In this document: piece by piece, positions 1 to 6,899 of the stretch
Position numbering within the stretch: the first letter of the stretch is position 1
How the letters are laid out: each line of letters opens with the position of its first letter
Assembly: GCA_900550025.1 (NCBI GenBank)
Contig: URQP01000093.1
Span: 1-10,428 of the forward strand
Direction: 5' to 3'
Source of the DNA: an uncultured Porphyromonadaceae bacterium
GTDB taxonomy: Bacteria > Bacteroidota > Bacteroidia > Bacteroidales > Muribaculaceae
DNA: 10,428 nt
Made by a program: the position numbers and the translations under genes
The notes under the pieces: generated by a model
What the model was told of the DNA's origin: nothing
The model's input: the letters and a program-made list of their open reading frames with translations, nothing else
Database searches by the model: none

Positions 1-55
1 GCTTCCCCTGTGTCCGGCCGGAGCCGAACGGTGCTACGTGTGTATGTAGATTTAC

Positions 56-2560
56 TTATTTCATCACCTTAACGGCAGTGTTGTCGTTGAACTTCAGGAT
101 ATACAAGCCCTTAGCCAAATCCTGAGCCGGAACGACAGTAGTGCCCTCGATAGCTGCGGAAGCAACCTTCTGGCCAGCCACGTTGTAAACGTCTACAGAA
201 GTAGCGCCGGCAGCCTCAACCTCGAAGTTGCCGTTAACCACGCTCACGCGGTTAGCGCTCGTCTCGACAGCCTCAACACCAGCCTCACCCTGCTGTACAT
301 AGAACGTCTTAGAAGCACCCGGTATGGAAACCGTAACTTCAGCCGAACGTCCAGTCACACCGGCAGGAAGCGGATCTGCGGTAAGAACCAAAGTCGTCTC
401 TCCAGTATAGTATTGCTGCCCTTGCTCTTCAACAACACCATCTTCTGCTGCCCAATCAATCCAAGCATTATCGGAGTTACCGACAACAGCATCACCTTCA
501 ACAGTCCATGCAGAAGAAGCATAGTAAGATTCTACTGTAAACGATTTCTCACCACCAGATACAGGCGCAGTAAATATGTCAGCATCACTACGCAACCAAG
601 TGAATTCGGCACCAAGGCTCATTAACATACCGTTAAACACATATCCTCCAGAGAATGTCAACCCTGTAGTATATACAAATGCTTTTTCCCCATTCATCAT
701 AAATACAGCAACCGAGCCAGCATCTTCTGACGCACCTGACTGCTGATAACAGAATGGTATCAAAATTTTGTCATCAGTATTGCCGGAAATGGTGATTTCA
801 ACAAAAATAGGCCTATCAATTGTCAATGTGACAGGCGAAGTAAACATACCCTGTTGCCTTTCCAAATTGAATACCGCATAAGAAAGTTTGCCATCCCCAA
901 GTGAAACAATTTCATTAGCAGCGCATGTTCCTGAAGCCAACTCTTCTCCTATAGCACCCTCGTCTGTAATTTCATAAACAGTTGCTTTCAATACAGTAGA
1001 TGTATTTACTTTATCAATATTTAGCATACAGGTAACATACGAAAGAGCATAAGGTGCAGCCGGGGCGGAATAGAAATTACCAAATCCCACAAAACTTTCA
1101 ATGCTACTAGCCTCTGACGGTTTAAAAGCAGATTTCCAATCGTCAAGCACGTTAGAATAAAAACCGAAATAATACCCATTAGATGTAACCGTAGAAGTTC
1201 CATTAACAGCAGCCTCCATATCATACGCACAGATATCATTCGGACTCAAAGAGCCACCATTCTGTAAGAAACAGTTATCTTTTTTATACGAAGAAGATGC
1301 ATCGCCATAATAAGCCGTCAACGATGGAAAGCCAATTGACGAATAGCCATATCCAGGCGCAACCAAATCATAGTCTTCAAAAAACAATGAAGTGTTTACA
1401 TCTTCAGGGTCAGCAACTTCCCATTCCGCACGTTCGCACAATGAAGAAGTATTTTTCCAAGTCAATGGAGTATAAACAGGAGCAAGACAGAAATACATCG
1501 GTTCCTTTGTGTCCTTGTTAACCAAATAGTTCATCTCATTACTAAAACCAACATTAAATATTCCAGCAGGCTTTGAATAAGAAGCCTCCGGCACAAGCTC
1601 ACCAATCTTCACATTGTCAATGCCCATTGATTCACCGTCAATACCAACATAACGGAAAGCGACTTGTATAGTTTTTCCCACATAAGATGATAAATCAACA
1701 ATTACCGGGATATATGGGTGAGACGATGCCATCAAATCTTCCATCAATTCATCCTCAGTATAATTGTCAAGATCTTCTGTAACATCCCAAACTTTACTCC
1801 AATTTCCACCATTGTCTGTAGAAATTTGTACTTCAAGGATATTGTTTTGTGAAGTAAAATTAAATTGCATACTTGTTGATAAAGCGTCCATATCTATAAG
1901 CGTCCATGCCGGACTATAGCTCAAATAGAAAGACAAATTATCACCCTCGCTAACTGCTACAGCAGGTGTAATCAACCATTCATCCTGTTGTTCTGCAGGT
2001 TGACCTTCTTGCGGTAAAGCCACCTGCACACGAGCAAAAGCATTGCCTTGGAAAGGCTGGGCATATACTCCCGCGCCAAAAGCCTCCCATGTAAAATTCA
2101 ACCCCTCAGGATCAGTCAATGAATGAGGCGGATTTGTTTTCGACACATCTTGCCATCCAGAAGGAATCCAGTCTCTAGTACTTCCATCCCATCCCTCAAA
2201 GCCTTCGTCCAAAGCCGCTGTACCGTCAACCTTGAAAATCGGCAATGCCGCTTTTTGATGTTCACGGAAAGTAGTACTCATCTGAGATTTTGCCTCAGGC
2301 AAAGAAATCACTTTATGAAGCAAACCGTCTTCACCCTTAACAACATTCAACACAGCCCCGCTTTTCAGTTTTGAAGAAGAAATAACATCTCCTTTTTTTA
2401 CTTTCATACTGACCTTAGAGGCTAATTGAGCCTTACTGTCAGAAGCAACCTGATAAGGCACATCACCTATTGCTGTCACCTTGTAAGCGGCAGAATTCAC
2501 ATTTGCACTTACAGAAAAAGCTGAAAGCACAGCAACTGATAAAAGTAAATTCTTTTTCAT
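56..2560 (-). CDS. Secreted choice-of-anchor J / BACON-like protein with T9SS type A sorting tail
   Basis: Predicted 834-residue exported surface protein; no enzymatic motif seen. The start is the ATG at 2560: the frame also opens at a TTG 12 bases upstream, but ATG gives a clean signal peptide (MKKNLLLSVAVLSAF, residues 1 to about 24) with no lipobox cysteine. Residues ~118-320 resemble a choice-of-anchor J (cleaved-adhesin type, jelly-roll) domain: DEGFEGW near 118, DEWLITPA at 193, LEVQISTDNGGNW at 242, GIDNVKIG at 313. Residues ~330-655 are an aromatic-rich region I cannot assign. Residues ~660-758 look BACON-like (SGGEKSFTVES, then RSAEVTVSIPGASKTFYVQQG). Residues ~765-834 resemble a T9SS type A sorting domain (VDVYNVAGQKV, LAKGLYILKF, ending KVMK). 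The family knowledge implies Sec export, then T9SS transfer to the cell surface. It lies 188 bases after the DUF4302 stop and may have its own promoter. Base composition changes sharply near residues 670-715. A binding or adhesin role is inference. Confidence 0.85.
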   Translation of the reverse strand: MKKNLLLSVAVLSAFSVSANVNSAAYKVTAIGDVPYQVASDSKAQLASKVSMKVKKGDVISSSKLKSGAVLNVVKGEDGLLHKVISLPEAKSQMSTTFREHQKAALPIFKVDGTAALDEGFEGWDGSTRDWIPSGWQDVSKTNPPHSLTDPEGLNFTWEAFGAGVYAQPFQGNAFARVQVALPQEGQPAEQQDEWLITPAVAVSEGDNLSFYLSYSPAWTLIDMDALSTSMQFNFTSQNNILEVQISTDNGGNWSKVWDVTEDLDNYTEDELMEDLMASSHPYIPVIVDLSSYVGKTIQVAFRYVGIDGESMGIDNVKIGELVPEASYSKPAGIFNVGFSNEMNYLVNKDTKEPMYFCLAPVYTPLTWKNTSSLCERAEWEVADPEDVNTSLFFEDYDLVAPGYGYSSIGFPSLTAYYGDASSSYKKDNCFLQNGGSLSPNDICAYDMEAAVNGTSTVTSNGYYFGFYSNVLDDWKSAFKPSEASSIESFVGFGNFYSAPAAPYALSYVTCMLNIDKVNTSTVLKATVYEITDEGAIGEELASGTCAANEIVSLGDGKLSYAVFNLERQQGMFTSPVTLTIDRPIFVEITISGNTDDKILIPFCYQQSGASEDAGSVAVFMMNGEKAFVYTTGLTFSGGYVFNGMLMSLGAEFTWLRSDADIFTAPVSGGEKSFTVESYYASSAWTVEGDAVVGNSDNAWIDWAAEDGVVEEQGQQYYTGETTLVLTADPLPAGVTGRSAEVTVSIPGASKTFYVQQGEAGVEAVETSANRVSVVNGNFEVEAAGATSVDVYNVAGQKVASAAIEGTTVVPAQDLAKGLYILKFNDNTAVKVMK

Positions 2561-2616
2561 TTTATAAAACAATTAAATATTAAAAAACTTCTTGTCTTCT
2601 CGATTATAAACTATCA

Positions 2617-2648
2617 CAAAGTTATACACCAAACATTATATTTGCAAT
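2617..2648 (-). promoter_or_regulatory. Candidate Bacteroides-type promoter for the anchor-J gene
   Basis: On the minus strand TAACTTTG (2624-2617) matches the Bacteroides primary-sigma -7 consensus TAnnTTTG exactly. ATTG (2648-2645), one mismatch from the -33 consensus TTTG, lies 20 bases upstream. This would start transcription near 2610 and leave an A/T-rich leader of about 50 bases before the ATG at 2560. It sits directly after the stem-loop at 2682-2734, which is the expected order if the operon ends and a new unit begins. The match is by eye and short motifs arise by chance in A/T-rich DNA. Confidence 0.45.
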
Positions 2649-2681
2649 ACAAAGACAATATTAATTTACCATTCTATACTA

Positions 2682-2734
2682 ATCCGGCAATAAAATATTA
2701 TTTTAAGCACAAAACATATATTATATTGCCGGAT
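2682..2734 (-). terminator. Long stem-loop after the DUF4302 gene (terminator, attenuator or mRNA-stability element)
   Basis: The arms ATCCGGCAATA (2682-2692) and TATTGCCGGAT (2724-2734) are perfect 11-base inverted repeats. After one A-A mismatch the pairing continues for five more A/T pairs (2694-2698 with 2718-2722), leaving a 19-base loop. On the minus strand the stem begins 15 bases after the DUF4302 stop codon. No run of T follows the stem, so it is not a textbook intrinsic terminator. It could end or attenuate the four-gene transcript, or protect its 3' end. Because the structure is symmetric it would also form in RNA from the other strand. Confidence 0.5.
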
Positions 2735-2748
2735 ATCGTTACTATGTC

Positions 2749-4071
2749 CTATTGCAGCTCGATCACAAATGATTGGGAGGAATCTGTAGCACCAGTAAAT
2801 GTCAATTTTGTCAAAACCAACGGAGCGTCACCCGTAACAGTATAACTCTGTGAAGTGAATTCACCAACAAAATTTCTACATACTTCCGACAATGACAATA
2901 ATGTTACTCCATTACGACCTTCTGAACCGACCGGCGCATAAGTTTCGTCATACACAAACTTAATAGCACCATTCTCATAAATAGCAGTCAGGCAGACATT
3001 TAATTTTGTTCCATTCTTTGTCAGAAATTGCAGGGCAGGCATCATATCCTTTGCATCATATATGAACTTAATTTCTGAAAATTCATTCCCAGCCAATTCA
3101 GTGACAGATTTAGCTACTTCCGGATACAAATCATCCATTATGCCCACAAATGATGCAAAATTCCATACATACTCATTTGACAGAAATAAATCATACACAG
3201 AGCCGGCTGATATGAATGCATCCTGATTCTCATCCTGACAAACCAAATATCCATTTTCGTCCATCTTGAAATTCTGTATCGCAAAATTCTCATTTTCTCC
3301 CTCGAAAGCCGAGCAAAGATGCACTGTGCCATCAAGACGGACTATAAACGGAGTCGTCACAGTCTGAGAAATAGGGTCACCGCCTTCCGGAACAAAATTC
3401 AGCAATCCATCGGAAACTCCTGTTATTGAATAACGCTCATCCCCGGCTGAAAGCCATAATGTATTTATATTATCTGGCAAGCAAGTAGCTTTTATCTCGT
3501 CGAGCTTGTCGTAGTAGGTGTCCCACGCTTGGTCGGCGGGAAGTTTGTACATATTGATTTCCAATCCATGCTTCTTGCCTTTCATACGGAAATGGTCAGC
3601 GTCGCCCTCGTAGATTACGAACTCATAGTCGCCCTCATGTCCGACACCGGTCTCATCGATAGGATTATCCTCTGTCCCGGTCTCGGGATTATCTGCCGGA
3701 TCGGCAAAAATATGGAACAAAGTGTTATAAGAATTGAACGAAAGCACTGGTCCGTTGTCGGCAATCACCTCGTAGAGGCTCTCTTCCGTGGCATAGACAT
3801 CGTTGGAAGAATAATGGTTCTTGGCAGCGAATGTCACAGCCCCGCTCTTGTCGAACTTCACGAGCATCGGGTAGCCCTGCTCCTCCTCGTTGGCGAAATA
3901 TTCCATCACCCAGCCGTTCTCTGCGGAGGTGAGCAAATCGTCGTAAGTGGCCACTGCATGGTTGAGGCGCAAAGCCGAGCTTTCGCCGAAGATATCCTCT
4001 TCCTCGTTTTTACAGGAAGTGAATCCCGCAACCACTGCGCCGCATATTATTATAGAAAATACTTTTTTCAT
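2749..4071 (-). CDS. DUF4302-type surface lipoprotein of a SusCD locus
   Basis: Predicted 440-residue lipoprotein. MKKVFSIIICGAVVAGFTSC is a lipoprotein signal peptide with the lipidated cysteine at residue 20. The following KNEEED is an acidic stretch like the Bacteroidota lipoprotein export signal, so surface display is likely. ENGWVMEYF (51-59), GHEGDYEFVIYEG (144-156) and GKKHGLEINMYKLP (165-178) resemble what I remember of DUF4302 proteins, about 420 residues long and often encoded near susD; this was not tested by search. The biochemical function is unknown; I infer an accessory substrate-binding role beside SusCD. It begins 25 bases after the metallopeptidase stop and is the last gene of the tight operon. 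Composition is odd: the first ~195 codons are about 51% G+C by hand count and the rest about 39%, so the C-terminal half may have been replaced by recombination. The reading frame is intact. Confidence 0.8.
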   Translation of the reverse strand: MKKVFSIIICGAVVAGFTSCKNEEEDIFGESSALRLNHAVATYDDLLTSAENGWVMEYFANEEEQGYPMLVKFDKSGAVTFAAKNHYSSNDVYATEESLYEVIADNGPVLSFNSYNTLFHIFADPADNPETGTEDNPIDETGVGHEGDYEFVIYEGDADHFRMKGKKHGLEINMYKLPADQAWDTYYDKLDEIKATCLPDNINTLWLSAGDERYSITGVSDGLLNFVPEGGDPISQTVTTPFIVRLDGTVHLCSAFEGENENFAIQNFKMDENGYLVCQDENQDAFISAGSVYDLFLSNEYVWNFASFVGIMDDLYPEVAKSVTELAGNEFSEIKFIYDAKDMMPALQFLTKNGTKLNVCLTAIYENGAIKFVYDETYAPVGSEGRNGVTLLSLSEVCRNFVGEFTSQSYTVTGDAPLVLTKLTFTGATDSSQSFVIELQ

Positions 4072-4096
4072 ATCAATCGCAAGTTAATCCTGTTAC

Positions 4097-5149
4097 TTAT
4101 TCGTTAGTAGCTGTTTCTTCGCCCGCTGCATCGCCGTCAGGCAGAATATCGTAAACTTGTGCGCGGAGCTCGTCGATGTCGTAGTTGAGCTGGCGGTACT
4201 GCACCTCGGCACGCAAAGCGTCGAGATCGATGCCCCAAGCGTCGCGGAACCAATCGCGGGCAATCTGCACTTTCTGGAGGATGACAGACGGACCGTCCAC
4301 TCCATCAAAATCTTCCACTTGGTATGCCACCGGCTTGCCTGTGTTCTTATCTTTCACCGGTTGTCCGTACTCGTCATACTGCAATTCCCAACCGTACTGG
4401 GCAGCATCGAGCATATAGTTCCACTGCTCGTCGGTCTTCGTGATGTAGTTGGCGATAGTCTCCGCAAAGTCCTCGCGAGCCTCGCCGCTGGCATAGTCGG
4501 ATGTAAACCCTAAAGAATAGCACCATTCCATATTTCTATCCTGCCAGCCCATCGGGTCGTAATGGTCGACAGAGATCTCGTCGAACTCCTTCGGATAAGT
4601 CTTGGTCTGGTGGAGGATATGCGCGAACTCGTGGTGCATAGTCTTGAAGTAAAACTCATTGAGCTGGTTGAAATCGTTTATGTCCATTTCGTTCACACGG
4701 AAGAGCGACACTTTCAAGCCACCCTCGGCAAGACCGAGAATCATCGTGCCGTTGGCGGGGTTGTAGGCCGGAGAACCGATAAGGTGGATGATACGCGGAC
4801 CGTAGAGTTTCAGGAAGTCGGGTGAAACCACCTTAGTATACACATCGAACCACAAATATTCCGTCAGCACTGCCAAATCCACGGCATTTGAATATGTTGC
4901 CGGGACAAGGTTGTAGTTCATATCCGTACCCACATCCTGCATCTTGTAGCGGAACTGCAGGTTGTAGACCTTCAAATAATTGTCCTCGCACCACTTGTCG
5001 AGTTCGTAAGAAGCTGACGACGGGTCAAGCTCCTCGCTCACTTCCGGGAAGATGCTCTCCGGGTCAAGCTCGTCGTCGTTGCAGGCGGGAAGCGCAAAAA
5101 GCGCGCATCCGCATACCGCAATTCTGAATATATATTTCTTTAATGCCAT
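4097..5149 (-). CDS. Putative zinc-binding metallopeptidase lipoprotein (Peptidase_Mx1-like)
   Basis: Predicted 350-residue surface lipoprotein peptidase. The signal peptide ends LFALPAC with the lipidated cysteine at 23, followed by NDDELD, an acidic surface-export-like signal. HEFAH at 173-177 is a classic HExxH zinc site (H173 and H177 ligands, E174 general base), and the extended run is HEFAHILHQ with H180. It lacks the metzincin HExxHxxGxxH pattern. A third ligand could be H180, or a glutamate in REDFAETIANYI (E226 or E230), as in gluzincin-type peptidases. Length, motif and position after SusD fit the putative zinc-binding metallopeptidases common in Bacteroidales SusCD loci. It begins 13 bases after the SusD stop, so co-transcription is very likely. 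The probable role is hydrolysis or capture of extracellular protein before SusCD uptake; the substrate and actual activity are unknown. The C-terminal tail (about 335-350) is acidic and probably disordered. Confidence 0.82.
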   Translation of the reverse strand: MALKKYIFRIAVCGCALFALPACNDDELDPESIFPEVSEELDPSSASYELDKWCEDNYLKVYNLQFRYKMQDVGTDMNYNLVPATYSNAVDLAVLTEYLWFDVYTKVVSPDFLKLYGPRIIHLIGSPAYNPANGTMILGLAEGGLKVSLFRVNEMDINDFNQLNEFYFKTMHHEFAHILHQTKTYPKEFDEISVDHYDPMGWQDRNMEWCYSLGFTSDYASGEAREDFAETIANYITKTDEQWNYMLDAAQYGWELQYDEYGQPVKDKNTGKPVAYQVEDFDGVDGPSVILQKVQIARDWFRDAWGIDLDALRAEVQYRQLNYDIDELRAQVYDILPDGDAAGEETATNE

Positions 5150-5162
5150 CTTTCAAACTATT

Positions 5163-6875
5163 TTATTTGTTAAAATGATATGAACCTGTGTATGGTATGC
5201 ACTTGCCTGTCGAACCTCCATCTACAAGAGGGAAACGGTTGTTACCCTGCATTCCGGCTGAAATCACTTCCGAAGGAATCTGAAGAGCGCGGCGCGGATC
5301 GTTAATAGTAAGGGTCTCGACACGCGTACGGCCGATCTTATGTGTCACTTCTATGCCATAACGCTTGATGTCGAACCAGCGGTAGCCGTCAAACAATGTC
5401 TCGATACGGCGGAAATGGAGTACACAATAGATGTACGGCAGTTTGTCTGCAGTCAGCTGATACTTGCTGTCACATATATCGTCGATGTGCAAATCGTTAA
5501 ATATGTATGGGCGGGGATCATACTCCCAAAGCGGCTGCGACGCAGGATTATAGTAATCCTCGATGACGGCGCGTGTGAAATCCTCAAGACCGTCGGTAGT
5601 ACCCGGTATGTTGCGGTGAGAAGCCTCCCACACGTTCAAATCCTCGTATGCCCCCTGCAAGTCGCCGGTATAAATCTTAGCCTCCGCGCGGCAAAGCAAT
5701 GTCTCCTCGGCGGTGAACTCAGTACGCACGAGATGCACGTAGCCAATACCGGCAACCTTGTCAGTGTACTCGAACAGTTCACCCAGCTTCATATAATACA
5801 GTCCGTACTCTTGCTCGCCGTTAATATAAAGTTTACCCATAAAACATGGATGAGGGCAAACACCCGGCCAAGATGGCCCGCTGCCATAAATAGTCGCCCT
5901 CGCGGCATCGCGATTGACACCGTAACGAGTACCTGTACCAATTGTACGCCAAAATCCCGAATTGGTTGCCACCAACATCAGGTTGCTCTGCGACTCGGCG
6001 CTGATGAACGCCTGTTTATTTGCATCAACATTGGAATAGTTGGTCGCCCAATAGTCGCGCATCATCGTCGGGGCTGTGGCTACTCCTTGTCCCAACACGG
6101 CATCGGCATACTGGATAACCTTCTCATAATCGCGCTTATAGAGATAGAAACGCGCAGCGAAAGCATTGGCGGCCTTGCTGTTGAAATGGTATTTAGGCAC
6201 ATCATAATAATTATCGACTACACCCGCAAGACCTTTAAGCATATCTTCCTCAATCTTGTCATACACTTCCTGCACAGTGTTGCGCTGATAATGGACAAGC
6301 ACCTCTGTCTCTGGCTCAGTAACGTAAGGCACGCCCAAATCGGTTGCGCTGCTCTTACCGTAAGGCATAGCAAACACGTTTACGAGTACGAAATGGTTGT
6401 AGGCACGCACCAAATAAGCCTCCGCCTCGGCAGCGGCAAGCTTGGCCTCGTCCTCTTCCGTAAACTCACGGCCTTCGGCACGCCATTGGTCGACAAGCTG
6501 GAGCACATGGTTGGCAACGGCTATGCCGTGGTATGCGCCTTCCCAAACGTGGGACGGAGAGTCCACGTCCATATCCGACTTAGCATCCTCCCACGCAAAC
6601 ATTTCGTCATCAATCACATTGTCTGCCTCAAGGTTATAACGCACGCCGTTCTCGTCCGGCGAGTTGTTGTCGATAATATTGTCACTGCTCAGTTCGCAAT
6701 ACTTTGCGTAGTTGCCAGTCGAATAGCCGTCAACAAGCATCAGCAGCAACTGGTCCGGGGTTGTCGGATCAACGCGGTTGTCGGGCAACTTGTCAAGGAA
6801 ATCGTTACACGAAGGGAGCGACACCGCAGCCGCCGCAACCGCCATATATAATAAACTTTTGATTTTCATTTTCAT
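5163..6875 (-). CDS. SusD/RagB family nutrient-binding lipoprotein
   Basis: Predicted 570-residue outer-membrane lipoprotein that closes over the SusC barrel and captures substrate at the cell surface. The signal peptide ends AVSLPSC with the lipidated cysteine at 23, and CNDFLDKLPDNR is a typical SusD N terminus. AEAYLVRAYNHFVLVNVFA (151-169) fits the SusD TPR-like helical core, and FRRIETLFDGYRWFDIKRYG (488-507) fits the conserved C-terminal SusD motif. Length is normal for the family. Two in-frame ATGs (6875 and 6869, MKMKIK) both give acceptable signal peptides; the longer start is used here. It begins 24 bases after the SusC stop, the usual SusC-SusD order. It has seven cysteines besides the lipidated one, including CPHPC at 340-344; whether these form disulfides cannot be told. 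No starch- or glycan-specific feature is visible, and the neighbouring peptidase suggests a peptide ligand. Confidence 0.95.
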   Translation of the reverse strand: MKMKIKSLLYMAVAAAAVSLPSCNDFLDKLPDNRVDPTTPDQLLLMLVDGYSTGNYAKYCELSSDNIIDNNSPDENGVRYNLEADNVIDDEMFAWEDAKSDMDVDSPSHVWEGAYHGIAVANHVLQLVDQWRAEGREFTEEDEAKLAAAEAEAYLVRAYNHFVLVNVFAMPYGKSSATDLGVPYVTEPETEVLVHYQRNTVQEVYDKIEEDMLKGLAGVVDNYYDVPKYHFNSKAANAFAARFYLYKRDYEKVIQYADAVLGQGVATAPTMMRDYWATNYSNVDANKQAFISAESQSNLMLVATNSGFWRTIGTGTRYGVNRDAARATIYGSGPSWPGVCPHPCFMGKLYINGEQEYGLYYMKLGELFEYTDKVAGIGYVHLVRTEFTAEETLLCRAEAKIYTGDLQGAYEDLNVWEASHRNIPGTTDGLEDFTRAVIEDYYNPASQPLWEYDPRPYIFNDLHIDDICDSKYQLTADKLPYIYCVLHFRRIETLFDGYRWFDIKRYGIEVTHKIGRTRVETLTINDPRRALQIPSEVISAGMQGNNRFPLVDGGSTGKCIPYTGSYHFNK

Positions 6876-6899
6876 TATCCAAATTTAAAGTTTCTACAA

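Larger units (their letters stand above)
420..3480. other. Low-G+C block with edges inside two genes
   Basis: Hand counts by line give about 56% G+C for 121-420, about 40% for 541-1020, about 39% for 2761-3480 and about 51% for 3481-4020. The low block therefore runs from within the BACON-like region of the anchor-J gene (residues ~670-715) to within the DUF4302 gene (residue ~195). Both edges are approximate and 1021-2760 was judged by eye only. No transposase, tRNA or terminal repeat marks the edges, so homologous exchange with a divergent allele is more likely than element insertion. A constraint on amino acid use (many Asn, Lys, Tyr, Ile) could contribute. Confidence 0.45.

Noticed and set aside
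13..22. Palindrome TCCGGCCGGA downstream of the anchor-J stop as a terminator
   Set aside because: The arms leave no loop and no T-run follows on the minus strand. Any real terminator may lie beyond the window start.
2561..2572. Longer anchor-J protein starting at TTG 2572
   Set aside because: TTG is a poor start here, and the in-frame ATG four codons later gives a typical MKKN signal peptide.
3529..4107. A 192-codon plus-strand open frame over the DUF4302 start and the gap before it
   Set aside because: It overlaps the signal peptide region of a convincing lipoprotein gene and shows no domain of its own.
5340..6851. A 503-codon open frame on the plus strand opposite the SusD gene
   Set aside because: It lies wholly antisense to an unmistakable SusD gene, and its protein has no recognisable domain or coherent signal. 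Long antisense frames follow from a coding strand that rarely uses codons whose complements are stops.
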